From positions 3,810,709-3,874,708 of the forward strand of contig CP043547.1 in the NCBI GenBank assembly GCA_009664345.1: a stretch of DNA of 64,000 nt, read 5' to 3'. Within the stretch, counting starts at the first letter, position 1; every line of letters begins with the position of its first letter. The translations under genes were made by a program, and so were the position numbers. Below the pieces are notes generated by a model that was not told the DNA's origin, searched no databases, and worked only from the letters and a program-made list of their open reading frames with translations. Source of the DNA: Planctomycetales bacterium 10988. GTDB lineage: Bacteria > Planctomycetota > Planctomycetia > Pirellulales > Pb10988. Shown here piece after piece: positions 9,155 through 17,582 of this stretch.

Positions 9155-10243
9155 ATGCCCTGCCTTCGTCACTTGAAGTTGCTCGCCCTTTGGTTACTCC
9201 GCGCGATCGGTCTCTTCCGCCTAGGTCGTTGGCTGACTCGCGATGGCTTGATGATTCTCGGTTGGCATGGCGTCAGCCAAGAAGATGAACACACCCGCTT
9301 TTCCAGTCTTTATATTTCCCCCGAGACGTTTCAGCGACGGCTGGCGTACTTGCAGAAACATTTTCAGATCATCGACTTGGATGAAGCGCTCAAGCAATCC
9401 CGCGATGGCAAATTCAAACCACATCAACTAGTCCTAACTTTTGATGATGGGTATTTCAATTTCTATTCGCATGCTGCGCCGATCTTGAAACAATACCAAA
9501 TGCCCGCGACCGTTTATCTGGTCTCAGGACACATGGAGAACCAGCAACCGTTCTATCCACTCTTTGTGCGTGATGTGGTCGCGTTAAGTTCTGTGGAAAC
9601 GTGCCCGCTCTTTTTTCAAGACGATCAAGCGGAAGCTTCCCTGACAACGAAAACTTCCAAAAAGCAGTTTTTGCGAAAAACCCTCGACCATGTAGAAAGC
9701 CTTCCTTGGGAGGGAGACTCCAAACTTCAATTCTGCCAAGAGTTGGCCAAAGTGCTGAAAGTCGATGGAGACGAACTTCTCGAAAAGCGGTTTTGGCATT
9801 CGATGAATCGTGAAGAAGCGAAGGAGTTGGCCGAGCAAGGTTTTTTGCTGCAAGTCCATACCCATCGACATCGCAATGTCGTTGATCATGCCGAGGAGGT
9901 CGAAGAGGAAGCGAAGACCTGCCGCGAACTTTTGGAAGCGGCCACGGGAAAGCCAGCTCGCCATTTTTGTTACCCCACTGGAAAGTGGCAGCAATCCGCT
10001 TGGACAGACTTGCGACGTGCCGGAATGCAAACCGCCGTAACGACGATGCTCGGTCCCAACTTTCCGCAGACTTCTCCGCTGTGTTGGCGAAGACAACTTG
10101 ATGGCGAAGACCGCACCCAACTTGAATTTGAGTTTGAACTCAGCAACTTACGCTGGCTTTTCCATGCTCTCTTGCATCCAAGCCGATGGTATCAACCAAG
10201 TGAAAAGCTAACCACTTATAAGCTTCAACCGCTCAAATATTGA
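9155..10243 (+). CDS. Polysaccharide deacetylase (NodB-type)
   Basis: The protein has about 362 residues and a NodB-homology carbohydrate esterase 4 fold, which removes acetyl groups from polysaccharide amino sugars. The first catalytic motif is LTFDDGYFNFYSH, near residue 97. The metal-site motif is HTHRHRNV, near 235, followed by FCYPTGKW. The first 25 residues are hydrophobic and basic (LKLLALWLLRAIGLFRLGRWL) and may anchor the protein in the membrane. GGAAAGG ends directly before the ATG at 9149, so the second ATG at 9155, six bases from it, is the better start. A sulfotransferase follows in the same direction, so the pair may modify a surface glycan. Confidence 0.85.
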   Translation: MPCLRHLKLLALWLLRAIGLFRLGRWLTRDGLMILGWHGVSQEDEHTRFSSLYISPETFQRRLAYLQKHFQIIDLDEALKQSRDGKFKPHQLVLTFDDGYFNFYSHAAPILKQYQMPATVYLVSGHMENQQPFYPLFVRDVVALSSVETCPLFFQDDQAEASLTTKTSKKQFLRKTLDHVESLPWEGDSKLQFCQELAKVLKVDGDELLEKRFWHSMNREEAKELAEQGFLLQVHTHRHRNVVDHAEEVEEEAKTCRELLEAATGKPARHFCYPTGKWQQSAWTDLRRAGMQTAVTTMLGPNFPQTSPLCWRRQLDGEDRTQLEFEFELSNLRWLFHALLHPSRWYQPSEKLTTYKLQPLKY

Positions 10244-10305
10244 CCTCAACCCAAAAACTATTTTTGACTTTTTTAGCAAAAACCACTTTTTATAATGATC
10301 CTGCC

Positions 10306-11163
10306 ATGAATGAATTGCTGAATACCACTTGGAAGCGGGCCCATCAATGGCAATGGCGTACACGCCGCCGACTGTATCAACAGCGTCATCCTCAGACAAC
10401 GACGCCGGTATTCGTGGTTGGGGCCCAGCGATCGGGCACCTCGATGATGCTCCGGGTGTTCGATTTATCTTGGCATGCCCAAGTCGCCCACACCGGCGAC
10501 AAGCGGATTTATCAAAACGGACTCTTGCGTAGTCACGATATTCTGCACAGTTTTCTTTATCAGTCGAAGGCCCGCCTCACGGTCTTCAAGCCGATGAATC
10601 AATTGCAGTGGAGCCAGGATTATTTAAAGCTTTACCCCGAGCTCAAAATCATTTGGATGGTCCGCTCGATGCCGGATGTCGTCAATTCTTGTGTGCGAAA
10701 ATGGAATTCGATGCGGGAAGTCTTGCTCAATATTCTTAAGGATTCGGGAACCGCCGGTTGGCAAGCAGAGAACCTTTTCCCTTCGCAGCTTGATCTGTTG
10801 AAGCAAACCGTTCATGAGGGGATGACCCTCGAAGAAGCGTATGCCGTCTTTTGGTGTGTGAGGAATCTTTTCTATTTCGAACTTGGCCTCAATGAGCATC
10901 CGCAGGTGAAACTCGTTCCCTACGAAGAGATTGTGCGGCGTCCGATCGAAACAACGCAAGCGATTTTCGAATTTGCCGATTGCCCCTTCGATCCTCAGGT
11001 AACGCGGGAGATCTTCACCTCTTCCGTTGGCAAAAATCCTCAACCGCAACTTTCTTCTGAGATTCAGCAAGCTTGCGATCTTCTCACCGAACGACTGCAA
11101 ACACAGGTGAATCAGCAGAAACGCTGTCGGAAGTTCCAGCCTCGCAGTACTGTCCTTGCCTAA
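10306..11163 (+). CDS. Sulfotransferase family protein
   Basis: The 285-residue protein carries the sulfotransferase P-loop VVGAQRSGTSMMLRVF, which binds the 5'-phosphosulfate of PAPS, near residues 38-53. The region WMVRSMPDVVNS matches the conserved (R)-P-D-V-S segment that binds the 3'-phosphate. Such enzymes sulfate carbohydrates or proteins. An open frame extends upstream to a TTG at 10240 overlapping the deacetylase stop, but the ATG at 10306 is the more natural start; no strong ribosome site is visible for either. It probably shares a transcript with the deacetylase gene. Its presence together with sulfatases later in the window fits the sulfated-glycan biology of planctomycetes. Confidence 0.8.
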   Translation: MNELLNTTWKRAHQWQWRTRRRLYQQRHPQTTTPVFVVGAQRSGTSMMLRVFDLSWHAQVAHTGDKRIYQNGLLRSHDILHSFLYQSKARLTVFKPMNQLQWSQDYLKLYPELKIIWMVRSMPDVVNSCVRKWNSMREVLLNILKDSGTAGWQAENLFPSQLDLLKQTVHEGMTLEEAYAVFWCVRNLFYFELGLNEHPQVKLVPYEEIVRRPIETTQAIFEFADCPFDPQVTREIFTSSVGKNPQPQLSSEIQQACDLLTERLQTQVNQQKRCRKFQPRSTVLA

Positions 11164-11187
11164 ACGGCAAAAAGCACTTTTTAGATT

Positions 11188-12408
11188 CTAAGCAAATTCG
11201 TTTGCATCTTCGCGGGCGGCTTGGCGGAGTTGATGCGGGAAGTGCGGAAAGGCGGTAATGACTCGGGTCCAGTTGGAAATCGCCTCGCCCCCGGCGGGGT
11301 CTTTGCGGAAGGTTTCCCCGGCGGTCATGACTTGGGCGGCGAAGCCTTCCACGGCTTGCTCTTCACTATGGCGGCTAAAGGTCAGGCCATTCATCACGGC
11401 ATCGGCATGATATTGCCGGATCGCGTCTTGAGCCGTTCGCAGATAGGCCGAACGCAAAGAAAGGAAGTGTGCTTCGCTCAAAACTTTCCCACGACTGGCG
11501 AGTGTGCGGAAGATCGTCGTCAGGATATCATTGGCCATTTTCATCAGCCCCCGCGTGGAATCTTCCAGCGAAAGCTCTTGATGTTTATGCTCGTAACTCT
11601 CGCAGAGATCGACCTGACAAACCCGTTTCAACGAAGTGTTGCGGAAGACTTCCGCCAGCGTTCCGACTTCCAAGCCCCAGTCGCTCGGAATACGATTCGA
11701 ACGGGCCAAGTTCGCCGTGACGGCAAACTCACCTGAGAGCGGATAGCGAAAGCTGTCTAGATAATCGAGAAATGAATCGTGCCCCAGCACTGCAATCAGC
11801 GCCCTTAATAAAGGCGAGACGAGCAAACGAACCACGCGGCCATGCAGCCGATCCGTCCGTCGGGCATAGTAGGCCTTGCAAAATTCAAAATCGAACCCGG
11901 CATGGGCCATCGGCAAGCAGAGCCGCGCCAGCATCTCCCGGCGATAATTGACGATATCGCAATCGTGCAAGGCGAAGCAATGCAAGTTCTGATCGGCCAA
12001 GAGATACCCAAAGGCCGTCCACACCGAACGCCCTTTCCCCGGCACCGAGAGCCGAAAACCCGCCTCGTTGAGCTGTTCATACATGGCTTGAATGCGTGGG
12101 CCATCGGTCCAGAGAACTTGTGCCCGATCGCCAAGTTCCGCGACAATCTCTTTGGTTTCGCGATATTGTTCCGCATCGGGAGCCACCCCGAGGACCACGC
12201 AGATGGTGTCGATAAATTCGTTTCCCTTGAGGGCTTTGACGATTTCCCGAAACGGAGCGGCTTGCATATCCGAAGCGGTCACCGGCAGAACGAGGCCGAC
12301 CTTGCGGGTTTGCGTGGCTTCCAGCAGCAGGTCTTCCAACCGATCCCCTTGAATGGTCCCCAGGTCGTGTAAGGTCGTGATGAGTCCATTTTGAAAAAAG
12401 TCGGGCAT
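11188..12408 (-). CDS. GT81-type glycosyltransferase, glucosyl-3-phosphoglycerate synthase-like
   Basis: The 406-residue protein resembles family GT81 enzymes (GpgS, MpgS), which transfer a sugar from a nucleotide donor to 3-phosphoglycerate. Visible marks are the N-terminal GLVLPVTASDM, the donor-binding segment VPGKGRSVWTAFGYLL, and a DxD-type HDCDIVNYRREM. LSGEFAVTANLAR then precedes the acceptor region WGLEVGTLAEVF. AGAGGAAA just upstream supports the ATG at 12408. It lies 63 bases after a glucosylglycerate-phosphorylase-like gene on the same strand, which strengthens a role in glucosylglycerate synthesis. Whether the donor is a glucose or mannose nucleotide cannot be told. No matching phosphatase (GpgP) is seen nearby. 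Confidence 0.75.
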   Translation of the reverse strand: MPDFFQNGLITTLHDLGTIQGDRLEDLLLEATQTRKVGLVLPVTASDMQAAPFREIVKALKGNEFIDTICVVLGVAPDAEQYRETKEIVAELGDRAQVLWTDGPRIQAMYEQLNEAGFRLSVPGKGRSVWTAFGYLLADQNLHCFALHDCDIVNYRREMLARLCLPMAHAGFDFEFCKAYYARRTDRLHGRVVRLLVSPLLRALIAVLGHDSFLDYLDSFRYPLSGEFAVTANLARSNRIPSDWGLEVGTLAEVFRNTSLKRVCQVDLCESYEHKHQELSLEDSTRGLMKMANDILTTIFRTLASRGKVLSEAHFLSLRSAYLRTAQDAIRQYHADAVMNGLTFSRHSEEQAVEGFAAQVMTAGETFRKDPAGGEAISNWTRVITAFPHFPHQLRQAAREDANEFA

Positions 12409-12471
12409 CGGTCGTTTCCTCTAACAACAAACGGTCAAGATTGTACGCTGGTGAAGTTCACCGAGGGGCAG

Positions 12472-14205
12472 CTATTCCTGAATGGCTTCGATCCAAGCCA
12501 CTTGGAAAGGTTCTAGTTCAAAACGTTGGTCGGGATCGATCGGCGTATCGGTCAACAGATCGCGGCTGAAAGGCAAGGCCGTATGCTCGCCGATGCGGAC
12601 GCCTTTGGTTTTCGAAGTCGCATTGATCAAGACCAAGATGAAATGTTTCTCGTCGGTAGCTCGTCGCAAGACACCGATCAGGCCGGCGGGTAAATCCTCC
12701 CAAATCGATTGCGAGGCCGAGGGATCGAAGGCCGGTTGCGACTGGCGAATCTTGAGCAGATTTTGATATCCTGCGAAGATCAGCCCCGAGGAGGTCTGCT
12801 CTGCATCGACCTGATCCTTGAGTTCGTCGTAGTTGAACTTGTGGCGATTGATGCGGCGATTGATGCCACTTGCCTCCACGCCAGCATAATCATTCGGCGT
12901 CCCGACAAGGCTATGGAAGTAGATGCCGGGGATTCCTTGCAGGCCGAGCATCAAACCTTGGCTCGCCAAAAAGCGGCGGGCGTGCAGGTCCGACGACATC
13001 GGATTCTCTTCGGTTCCGCCGAGGGCATCGACATAGGTAATGTTCATTTCATAAGGCGAATCGGTGCCGTCGGGATTTCGCTTGGTATTGATCTTGCCGC
13101 CACGATCGCGAACGGCTTCGACCAGGGTCTTGAAGCGTTCATCGGGAACAAGGCCTTCCAGCGGACGGACGCCGACGCCATCGTGCGAAGCGGTAAAGTT
13201 GAAGTAGGTCATCCCTTCGCCGGGTGGACTCAAGCCGCTGAGCCATTTGATTAAATATTGCGGGTCTTCGGAAAGGAAGGCATCAAGCAAGAGCGGCGGC
13301 AAGCTGAACTGATAAACCATGTGGGCTTCATCGCCATCGCCGAAATAGCTGACATTTTCCCGGTGCGGGACATTCGTTTCGGTCAGCAACAACACCTGAG
13401 GAGCGACGGCATCGACCAAATCGCGGAAGAGTTTGACCATCTCATGCGTCTTCGGATGGTGAATGCAGGTGGTGCCGACTTCTTTCCACAAGTAAGCGAT
13501 CGCATCCATCCGCACGATGCGGGCCCCTTCAGCAATATAAAGGAGCAAAACATCGAGCATCTCCAGGAGAACGCCGGGGTCTTCATAATTCAGATCGACT
13601 TGATCCGCACTGAAGGTCGTCCAAACATGGACCTCGCCTCGGTCTTGGGTTTCGAATTTCGTCAAGAGCGGCAAGCTGCGGGGTCGCGTGACTTGGGATA
13701 AGTCAACCGAGGGGTCCATCTCGATATAGAACTTTTGAAAGCCTGCCTCGCCCTTCAGGAAACCTTGGAACCACAGGCACTCTTGCGAACTGTGATTGAG
13801 AACCAAGTCGTACATCAAGTGGACTTGCTCGCTTAGCTTTTCGGTATCTTCCCACGTTCCCAGGTCTGGATCGATTTGGCGGAAGTCGATGACCGAAAAA
13901 CCATCATCCGAAGAATACGGAAAGCACGGCAAAAGGTGAACCGTGTTGATAATCGAGTCGAGATCGTACTCTCGAAGGAATCGGCCCAGGGTGGCGAGCG
14001 GGGCCTCTTCGGGTTGGCGCACTTGATCGCCATAGGTAATCAGCACGACATCCCGTTGATCCCAACCAGCGGGACTCGCTTGAATGCGATCCTTGTAACT
14101 TTCGATCAATTTTTCGATGTCGGGATAAATCTCCGCCCCACGTTCCCCATAGATTGTTTGCAAACGCGTTTGCATGCGTTGGGCGATCGCTGGTTCCATG
14201 GCCAT
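12472..14205 (-). CDS. GH13 sucrose-phosphorylase-family enzyme, likely glucosylglycerate phosphorylase
   Basis: This alpha-amylase-superfamily enzyme of about 577 residues belongs to the sucrose phosphorylase subgroup (GH13_18). It has HLLPCFPYSSDDGFSVIDF, the catalytic region RMDAIAYLWKE with the nucleophile Asp, the acid/base Glu in LLTETNVPH, and FTASHDGVGVRPL. It resembles E. coli YcjM, as I remember that sequence, over its full length. YcjM-type enzymes phosphorolyse glucosylglycerate rather than sucrose. The neighbouring GT81 gene makes that substrate likely. A TTG at 14247 opens the frame, but GAGGG lies four bases before the ATG at 14205 and ten before the ATG at 14199, so one of those two is the start. 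Confidence 0.85.
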   Translation of the reverse strand: MAMEPAIAQRMQTRLQTIYGERGAEIYPDIEKLIESYKDRIQASPAGWDQRDVVLITYGDQVRQPEEAPLATLGRFLREYDLDSIINTVHLLPCFPYSSDDGFSVIDFRQIDPDLGTWEDTEKLSEQVHLMYDLVLNHSSQECLWFQGFLKGEAGFQKFYIEMDPSVDLSQVTRPRSLPLLTKFETQDRGEVHVWTTFSADQVDLNYEDPGVLLEMLDVLLLYIAEGARIVRMDAIAYLWKEVGTTCIHHPKTHEMVKLFRDLVDAVAPQVLLLTETNVPHRENVSYFGDGDEAHMVYQFSLPPLLLDAFLSEDPQYLIKWLSGLSPPGEGMTYFNFTASHDGVGVRPLEGLVPDERFKTLVEAVRDRGGKINTKRNPDGTDSPYEMNITYVDALGGTEENPMSSDLHARRFLASQGLMLGLQGIPGIYFHSLVGTPNDYAGVEASGINRRINRHKFNYDELKDQVDAEQTSSGLIFAGYQNLLKIRQSQPAFDPSASQSIWEDLPAGLIGVLRRATDEKHFILVLINATSKTKGVRIGEHTALPFSRDLLTDTPIDPDQRFELEPFQVAWIEAIQE

Positions 14206-14455
14206 GGTCCCTCGTCGTTGGTTTGAGGCATCGAGTAAAGTTGACAAAGCCGAGAGCGAACCAAATCCAAGCGGGACGGAACGCCTACGGCTAGTGTCCT
14301 TTGATCCAAGAAGGGCGGGGGAACCCTGGGGATTTCACGCCGGCCGCCGCCTGAGATCCTTGGCGGTCAACGTTAGCTATCATTTATAGTATAGCATCGA
14401 AAGTGGTCCAAGTCTTGGAAGTGACGGACCATTCTCGGTTCAGATTTTGCCAGGA

Positions 14456-15736
14456 CTAGAGATTATCCGCCCCGGTGAAGTTGGTAATGATCGCCCTGAG
14501 CTTCCGCCGCAAGACCGAATAGCTGAAGAAGGCCTTGCCGACTTCGTAGTTGTGATCGACCATTTCTTCCCGATAGCGTTCGTCTTGGATCGCTTTTTGC
14601 ACTTGCGAAACGACTTCGCTGGTGAGAATGCCATCCATCGGAATGACCTTAGCCCCTTTCGGCTCGATATCGGTAATATAGATCGAGTAGCGGTTGACCA
14701 AGACCGGCTTGCGGAAGTAAAAGGCCTCCAACAGGGCGTTCCCAAATCCTTCGTACAAACTGGGATAGGTGATAAAGTCGGCCTGTGAATAGGCATCGGC
14801 CAAGGTGTAAATCTTTTCCCCTTTGGCATTCAGGGTGCGAATTTCACCAACGCGATCCCCGATGAATCGTAGATCGACGCCACGGTGTTCGGCCATTTCT
14901 CGCAAAGCCTGACGGTAAGTATCGCCCTCATCGCCGGAAGCGTGCGAGACAATCAACTTGCAACGCGGATCACGCAAGGCGGCCACCAAGGAGATCGAAT
15001 GTTCAATCCCTTTTCGCGGAACCACCCGCGTTGGCTGCAAGAAGATCACATCATCGTCGGAAAGGCCCAAATCTCCGCGTAAGCATTGCGAATAATCATC
15101 CGGCTCCGGTGGGGGATTTTCGAAGTTGAGGACATTCGGCACTAGGATCGAACTGACCCCTTTTCGCCAAGAAAGGTCTTGTTGAGCGGCGGAATTGATC
15201 GTCACATGCTGAATCGATGGGAGTCGTGGCGGGAAAGCCATTTCCAACATATCCCCAGCGGCATTCACCGAGAAGCGATCGCGTTCCCAATAGAAATCGT
15301 GATGATGAGCAATGGTCGGAAAACCCGTCTCCGCGATAAAGTTCGTCAACGCAATCCCGAGCGGAATATTCATCGGAATCGTCAACGCATTTTGAACGCA
15401 AAGGATTTCGATATCGAACTTTCGGGTGAAGTCGTAGAGCGTCCGTTTGAGGTGTTCGCTTAACGCATAAATAATACGTGTCACTTCCGGAGCACGGGTG
15501 CGGGGGCCGAAGATTCGCTCGTTGATCCATTCATTGTCCGGCGTATTGAAGTACGCGTGAGTCACCAACATGCTGGTTTCTGGATCGCGGTCGAGTTGCC
15601 CGGCGTACCAAAAACTCTGATGTCGATGATCCCAGAGGACCTGCGCCCATTTGGCACTTTCTAAAGAAACCCCATCTGTTCCGGCAAATCGAGTGGAGAC
15701 AAACCCGATCCGATGACCCAGCCGTTGCGCTTTCAT
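14456..15736 (-). CDS. GT4 glycosyltransferase, possible mannosylglucosylglycerate synthase
   Basis: The 426-residue protein has a GT-B fold. The N-terminal Rossmann half begins [20 protein letters not shown], and the donor half contains [15 protein letters not shown] and the EX7E-type segment [18 protein letters not shown]. Planctomycetes such as Rhodopirellula are known to make mannosylglucosylglycerate using a GT4 enzyme, and this N-terminus resembles that type. The neighbouring GT81 and GH13 genes fit the same pathway. The frame stays open back to 15922, but that part is translated from an 82-bp repeat, so the ATG at 15736 is preferred. A 250-base gap separates it from the next gene, which may have its own promoter. 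Confidence 0.75.
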   Translation of the reverse strand: MKAQRLGHRIGFVSTRFAGTDGVSLESAKWAQVLWDHRHQSFWYAGQLDRDPETSMLVTHAYFNTPDNEWINERIFGPRTRAPEVTRIIYALSEHLKRTLYDFTRKFDIEILCVQNALTIPMNIPLGIALTNFIAETGFPTIAHHHDFYWERDRFSVNAAGDMLEMAFPPRLPSIQHVTINSAAQQDLSWRKGVSSILVPNVLNFENPPPEPDDYSQCLRGDLGLSDDDVIFLQPTRVVPRKGIEHSISLVAALRDPRCKLIVSHASGDEGDTYRQALREMAEHRGVDLRFIGDRVGEIRTLNAKGEKIYTLADAYSQADFITYPSLYEGFGNALLEAFYFRKPVLVNRYSIYITDIEPKGAKVIPMDGILTSEVVSQVQKAIQDERYREEMVDHNYEVGKAFFSYSVLRRKLRAIITNFTGADNL

Positions 15737-16201
15737 GCAAAATGCCTTAACGAGCAAAAGGTTCAAGCAGCGTTCTGGTCGCGCTTGCTTGGTTCTGATT
15801 CTGATGAAAAGGAAAGCTACGTAGTTAGAGCTTGTGGTCAAAAGTCCATCGAGAGCCACTTTTCCAAATACCCAACGGTTTCCTGTCAGATTTTGACCAC
15901 CGGCTCTTAGGAAAACTTTCACGATCTTTGGGGGAAGTTCGCCATTTCCGGTTTTCCTACTCTCCAGGTTCTAAAGTCATTTGCTCTCTTTTCCTAGTAG
16001 GCCCCGGTTTCTTTTTCTTGGATTCCTCGATTCTTTTGGAAAATTCTGGCCGGATTCTCGGGAGAAATCCTCATTATTGGGTCCTTGAGCCAATAGGAGT
16101 CCAATGGTAAAATTTTGGCTTTTCCCGAAGCAACTTTTGCATTGAAAAGTGAAAATGCACCAGGTTGCCCCTTGTTTCACCCTGCCTAGGCGATCCTGCC
16201 C
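15737..16201. other. Divergent spacer with one repeat copy
   Basis: These 465 bases lie between the divergently oriented GT4 and leuB genes and must hold both promoters. The only structure seen is repeat family 1, copy 2 (15827-15908). The stretch 15909-16201 holds no convincing open frame. Confidence 0.5.
15827..15908. repeat. Inverted-repeat family 1, copy 2
   Basis: This 82-bp element has ends AGAGCTTGTGGTCAAAA and TTTTGACCACCGGCTCT. Reversing the second gives AGAGCCGGTGGTCAAAA, so 14 of 17 terminal bases match. The same ends bound the copy at 3438. Confidence 0.65.
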
Positions 16202-17272
16202 ATGTCTGATGCTCCTATGAAAATTGCGGTCCTAGCCGGCGATGGTACTGGCCCGGAAGTCGTGGCCGAAGGCCTCAAAGTTTTGAAGGCCGTTTCCGAA
16301 AAAGAATCGTTCACTTATGAACTGACGGATTTTGACTTCGGCGGCGAGCGCTATCTCCGCACTGGCGAGGTCCTCCCCGATGGAGCCGTGGATGAACTCC
16401 GGAAGTTTGATTCCATCTACCTGGGAGCGGTTGGCCACCCACAAGTTGCCCCTGGGATTCTGGAAAAGGGTCTCTTGTTGCAATTGCGTTTCGAACTTGA
16501 TCAATACATCAATCTTCGCCCAGTGAAGCTCTACCCCGGTGTTGAAACGCCTCTGGCCGGCAAAACCCCGGAAGATATCGATTTCGTCGTCGTGCGGGAG
16601 AATACCGAAGGCCTGTACTGCGGCAATGGCGGCTATCTCAAAAAGCATACTCCCGATGAAGTCGCCACCCAAATGGCCATCTATACCCGCAAAGGCTGCG
16701 AACGCTGCATCCGTTATGCTTTTGAATACACCCGAAAACGCAACAGTCCCAAGAAAATGCTGACGCTCGTCGCCAAGACGAATGTGCTCACCTATGGGCA
16801 TGACCTTTGGATGCGAACTTTCGAGGAAGTTGCCAAGGACTATCCCGATGTCAAAACGGATTACAACCACGTCGATGCCTGCTGCATGTGGATGGTCAAA
16901 AGCCCGGAATATTACGATGTGATTGTCACTCCGAATATGTTCGGCGATATCATCACCGACCTCGGGGCGATGCTTCAAGGCGGCCTCGGCGTCGCTGCCG
17001 GCGGGAATATCAATCCCGATGAAGGCGGAACGAGCATGTTCGAACCGATGGGTGGGTCTGCTCCGAAATACACGGGCCAAAACGTGATCAACCCGATTGC
17101 CGCCATCGCCGCGGTCGGCATGTTACTTGAACAAAGTGGCCAATCCGCTGCCGCCAAACGGATCGAAACCGCCATTCAATCCGTCACCGGAACCAAGATG
17201 AAAAGCCAATCCGCCGGCAAGATGGGTTACGGCACCAAAGAAGTCGGCGACCTCGTCGTCGAAGCCCTCTAG
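16202..17272 (+). CDS. leuB: 3-isopropylmalate dehydrogenase
   Basis: The 356-residue protein has the length and motifs of the isocitrate/isopropylmalate dehydrogenase family. It starts KIAVLAGDGTGPEVV and contains QLRFELDQYINLRPVKLYPG, VVRENTEGLYCG and KTNVLTYGHDLW. The metal and cofactor region follows (NMFGDIITDLGAMLQGGLG), then EPMGGSAPKYTGQNVINP. LeuB oxidatively decarboxylates 3-isopropylmalate in leucine biosynthesis using NAD. No leuA, leuC or leuD is adjacent, so a related substrate (isocitrate, homoisocitrate or tartrate) cannot be excluded. A strong hairpin terminator follows at 17437. Confidence 0.8.
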   Translation: MSDAPMKIAVLAGDGTGPEVVAEGLKVLKAVSEKESFTYELTDFDFGGERYLRTGEVLPDGAVDELRKFDSIYLGAVGHPQVAPGILEKGLLLQLRFELDQYINLRPVKLYPGVETPLAGKTPEDIDFVVVRENTEGLYCGNGGYLKKHTPDEVATQMAIYTRKGCERCIRYAFEYTRKRNSPKKMLTLVAKTNVLTYGHDLWMRTFEEVAKDYPDVKTDYNHVDACCMWMVKSPEYYDVIVTPNMFGDIITDLGAMLQGGLGVAAGGNINPDEGGTSMFEPMGGSAPKYTGQNVINPIAAIAAVGMLLEQSGQSAAAKRIETAIQSVTGTKMKSQSAGKMGYGTKEVGDLVVEAL

Positions 17273-17436
17273 AACAAGCTTTTTCTGGGGAAACACAGAG
17301 AAGAAGTGCGGAAATCGAGAGTTTGCACGAACGATGAAGTCCACTCATAAACCCTTGTTCTATGGGGCATGAATCATGGGCTTCTATCAAAAATTCTCTT
17401 AGTTTTTTAACTGAAAAACATCGACATTTCCGATAA

Positions 17437-17485
17437 AAGCCATAGGCAAAAGATTTTTACGCTTTTGCCTATGGCTTATTTTAAT
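17437..17485 (+). terminator. Rho-independent terminator after leuB
   Basis: AAGCCATAGGCAAAAG (17437-17452) and CTTTTGCCTATGGCTT (17462-17477) form a perfect 16-bp stem with a nine-base loop, followed by ATTTTAATT. It lies 164 bases after the leuB stop and insulates it from the repeat-protein array. Confidence 0.8.
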
Positions 17486-17582
17486 TACAATTAAAACATT
17501 CGTTTAAAGCTACCCATTCCCCCGTAGTCGATCGCTGTGTTCTGCAGTCGACTCCTTCACCCAGCGATAGGCGATCCCGCGC

